Of a DNA stretch of 64,000 nt, positions 62,013 to 64,000 are shown piece by piece. The translations under genes and the position numbers were made by a program. Below the pieces are notes generated by a model. The model saw only the letters and a list, made by a program, of their open reading frames with translations, was not told the origin of the DNA and ran no database searches. How positions within the stretch are numbered: position 1 is the first letter of the stretch; every line of letters begins with the position of its first letter. Source of the DNA: Burkholderiaceae bacterium (GTDB taxonomy: Bacteria; Pseudomonadota; Gammaproteobacteria; Burkholderiales; Burkholderiaceae_C); contig JAKLLA010000018.1 in NCBI GenBank assembly GCA_023150375.1, positions 62,001 to 126,000 on the forward strand. Direction: 5' to 3'.

Positions 62013-62830
62013 TCGAGACGATCCGCCAGGGACTGCAGGCCGAAGGCATCACCGTCTCGATCAGCAAGCTGTGCCGGTGGTTCGGGGTGCCGCGGCGCAC
62101 GGTGTACTACCGAGCGGTCAAGGCCGAACCGAAGCTGCAGGAGCGGCTGGTGGCGCCGATCAAGGCGATGATCGAGGAGAACCCGTCATTCGGCTACCGG
62201 ACGGTGGCGTACCTGCTGGGGATGAACAAGAACACGGTGCAGCGCATCTTCCAGCTCAAGGGCTGGCAGGTGCGCAAACGCCCCGTCGGCTTCAGACCGC
62301 GCATCCAGGCGCTGCCCTCGGTGGCGCAGGTGCCCAACGAGCGCTGGGCCACCGACATGTGCCGGATCTGGGCTGGACGCGACGGCTGGACCACCATGGC
62401 GTTGGTGATCGACTGCCACAGCCGGGAGCTGCTCGTCTGGCATCTGTCACGCAGCGGTCGCTCCCGGACCGCCGAGTCGGCGCTGGAGCAGGCGCTCATC
62501 GCCCGCTTCGGCACGCTCGGCCGGCTGCCGGCGCCGTTCCTGCTGCGCTCGGACAACGGCCTGGTCTTCACCAGTCGCAGCTTCACCGCGCTGGTCAGGA
62601 GCTACGGGCTGCGCCAGGAGTTCATCACCCCGCACAGCCCCGAGCAGAACGGCCTGGTCGAGCGGGTTATCCGCACGCTCAAGGAGCAGTGCGTGCACCG
62701 CCACCGCTTCGAGTCGCTGCAGCACGCCAGCCGTCTGATCGGCGACTGGATCCATTTCTACAACCACCGGCGCCCTCATCAGGCGCTGTGCATGATGACC
62801 CCCGCTGAGGCGTTCGCCGCAGCTGCCTGA
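62009..62830 (+). CDS. IS3-family transposase OrfB, DDE integrase
   Basis: 273-residue catalytic part of the transposase. The N-terminal helical region (ISKLCRWFGVPRRTVYYR) is followed by an rve integrase core with the acidic triad: Asp in WATDMCRIW, Asp in LRSDNGLVF, and Glu in EQNGLVERVIRTLKEQC (the usual D-D-(35)-E). The C-terminal IHFYNHRRPHQAL is the family signature. It starts with GTG 62009, overlapping orfA by 4 bp, or is made as a fusion by frameshift. All three catalytic acids are intact. Confidence 0.93.
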   Translation: MIETIRQGLQAEGITVSISKLCRWFGVPRRTVYYRAVKAEPKLQERLVAPIKAMIEENPSFGYRTVAYLLGMNKNTVQRIFQLKGWQVRKRPVGFRPRIQALPSVAQVPNERWATDMCRIWAGRDGWTTMALVIDCHSRELLVWHLSRSGRSRTAESALEQALIARFGTLGRLPAPFLLRSDNGLVFTSRSFTALVRSYGLRQEFITPHSPEQNGLVERVIRTLKEQCVHRHRFESLQHASRLIGDWIHFYNHRRPHQALCMMTPAEAFAAAA

Positions 62831-62858
62831 CCTGTGCAGGTTCTGGTGGGTCAATACA
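62831..62858 (-). repeat. Right inverted repeat of the IS3-family element
   Basis: CCTGTGCAGGTTCTGGTGGG followed by TCAATACA; reverse complement begins TGTATTGACCCACCAG and pairs with the left end. Confidence 0.85.
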
Positions 62859-62986
62859 CCAAAGGGATCGGGTGGGACTGTTGCGCAGGGGGAGACCCAA
62901 TTGGGGGGTAGTCATGGCCATGCGCAAAGGTCATTCATTAGTCTTAGCTCGTGCCCCCCCAGAAGAACACCAGTTGCTCGATCTGG

Positions 62987-64000
62987 TCAGCCGCCCGCCG
63001 CCGACATCACGTCACTGAGCGACCGCGCCACCAGGTAGCGCGCCGGGTTGTCGCCGACAGCCAGCGCCTTGAAGTGCGCCTTGACCACGAAGTAAAGGCG
63101 CCGGGTGCCGTCCTTGTTCACCAGCACGGCCCAGTCGGGGTTGTAGTTGCCCAGCGGGGTGGGCACCTTGAACCAGCCGGGCAGCTTGGCGTACAGCACC
63201 ACGTCGTCGTCCTTCTCCAGGGCGTCGGCGAAGTCGCGCTCGGTGGCCGAGTCGTAGACCACGTGCTCGTAGATCGAGCGCTTGGTGTCGCGCAGCATGT
63301 TGGTCAGGTAGCCGGTCAGCTCCTCGGTCTCGAACAGCTCCTGGGCCCAGACGGCGTCGTCGCCCAGGCGCTGGTAGCGGATGCCGTCCACCAGAGCCAT
63401 GCGCTTGCAGCGGTTGATGATTTCGGCCGCCTGCTCGATGAACTGCTGCGGGTTGCGCTTGAAGTCGTCCAGGCGCTCGCACTCGGTCAGGATCTTGACC
63501 AGGGTGCGCCGCGTCAGCTGCGTGCGGTCCTGCAGGTCGGTCAGCAGGTCGGGCAGCTCGATGTCGGCCTCGTCCAGCGTCACGGTGTAGGCGCCTTCCT
63601 TCTCGCGCGCCTCCACGCCGGCCTTGCCGATGCCAATCTCCGCCTTGCGCCACTGCAGCCGGGCACGGGCGATGTGCAGGTCACGGTTCAGCGCAGCCTT
63701 GCAGTCGCGGATGAGCTTGTCGTTGTCGAACTGCACCCGGTACGTGGTCTTGTGCTTGATGCGGTCCCACAGCGCCTTGAAGTCCTCGCTCAGCGTCACG
63801 GCCTTGCCGTCGGCGCCCTTACGCAGCGGCACGGTCTCGCGGTCGTCGCGGTTCTTCACCTCGACGCGGCCGGTCACCTTGCGCAGCAACTCGGCCACCT
63901 GCGCCCGGTACGGCTCGAAGGCCTCGGGCAACGCCAGCTTGCCGTCCTTCAGGGCGACCTTCAGCGAGTCCTGCACTTTGCCCTTGGCGTCGATGTGTCC
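62987..64000 (-). CDS. Type III restriction endonuclease (Res) subunit, 3' part, nuclease motif missing
   Basis: C-terminal 338 residues of a type III Res subunit; the helicase part and start lie beyond the right edge (the frame is still open at 64000, so a GTG at 63976 is not the true start). Family marks are GHIDAKGKVQDSLKVALKDG at the edge, then QLTRRTLVKILTECERLDDF, SIYEHVVYDSATERDFADAL and LPGWFKVPTPLGNYNPDWAVLV. In the family the last Asp is followed by a sheet ending FVVETKG, where Glu and Lys complete the nuclease site. Here FVV runs straight into KAHFKALAVGDNPARY, so about 20 residues including ETKG are absent in frame. It ends at SLSDVMSAAGG. Nuclease probably dead; helicase not visible. 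Confidence 0.85.
   Translation of the reverse strand, partial: GHIDAKGKVQDSLKVALKDGKLALPEAFEPYRAQVAELLRKVTGRVEVKNRDDRETVPLRKGADGKAVTLSEDFKALWDRIKHKTTYRVQFDNDKLIRDCKAALNRDLHIARARLQWRKAEIGIGKAGVEAREKEGAYTVTLDEADIELPDLLTDLQDRTQLTRRTLVKILTECERLDDFKRNPQQFIEQAAEIINRCKRMALVDGIRYQRLGDDAVWAQELFETEELTGYLTNMLRDTKRSIYEHVVYDSATERDFADALEKDDDVVLYAKLPGWFKVPTPLGNYNPDWAVLVNKDGTRRLYFVVKAHFKALAVGDNPARYLVARSLSDVMSAAGG

Larger units (their letters stand above)
61645..62858 (+). mobile_element. IS3-family insertion sequence, 1214 bp, complete
   Basis: Bounded by imperfect inverted repeats of 28-29 bp starting TGTATTGACCCA on the left, with matching TGGGTCAATACA on the right, one base of gap apart. It is flanked by a 4-bp direct repeat CCAA (61641-61644 and 62859-62862), read as the target-site duplication. 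It contains an orfA/orfB pair and an A7 slippery run. Both ends and both reading frames look intact, so it should be able to move. Subgroup not assigned. Confidence 0.9.

Noticed and set aside
63012..63976. A second protein frame inside the Res gene, and the GTG at 63976 as its start
   Set aside because: The other frame is Arg/Gly-rich and without a domain. The conserved frame is open to the window edge, so 63976 is internal.

Overview
The window is GC-rich (roughly 65-70%) with tightly packed genes. It looks like the chromosome of a betaproteobacterium of the order Burkholderiales, probably near Leptothrix/Sphaerotilus/Ideonella. The guess rests on prfB with the E. coli-type frameshift site, pepN, class I fbp, and a Burkholderiales-style aromatic catabolic cluster; no species is claimed.

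Layout. (1) 1-9.7 kb is mostly core: a TonB-dependent receptor, an alpha/beta hydrolase, prfB (RF2), pepN and fbp. (2) 9.8-31.4 kb is the most unusual part. Eight genes on the minus strand encode a complete type I secretion system (TolC-type channel, HlyD-type adaptor, ABC exporter), a CgeB-like glycosyltransferase, a small SAM methyltransferase, a DUF616-type glycosyltransferase, a GT41 (OGT/SPINDLY-like) TPR glycosyltransferase and a giant 2756-residue protein made of about 310 Thr/Ser-rich octapeptides followed by an EF-hand-like calcium domain. A second, degenerate GT41-like TPR protein is divergent from the giant gene. I read this as a dedicated factory for a secreted, probably glycosylated, calcium-binding surface fibre or layer. 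The repeats are ordered at three levels (8 residues; 17 octads; 58 octads), and a sigma-28-like promoter lies upstream. (3) 31.4-41.3 kb: a tRNA-Thr(CGT) gene with its own promoter and terminator, then a defence island: hsdM, hsdS, a DUF262-DUF1524-DUF4357 (GmrSD-like) nuclease, hsdR, and an SRAP/YedK-type protein.

(4) 41.3-61.3 kb: an aromatic-acid catabolic cluster. An acyl-CoA dehydrogenase and a MarR regulator are divergent from a feruloyl-CoA-synthetase-like ligase, a crotonase, a Rieske oxygenase, a peptide-type ABC importer (ATPase gene frameshifted), a LigB-type extradiol dioxygenase, a LigJ-like amidohydrolase, a FAH-family hydrolase, a gentisate dioxygenase-like bicupin, a flavin monooxygenase, a class III CoA-transferase, a citryl-CoA-lyase-like protein and a bacteriohemerythrin. 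Two near-identical operator candidates lie in the divergent promoter region. (5) 61.3-64 kb is a scarred end: a gene remnant, an intact 1214-bp IS3-family element with a 4-bp target duplication, and the 3' part of a type III restriction (Res) gene that seems to have lost its nuclease motif and runs off the right edge.
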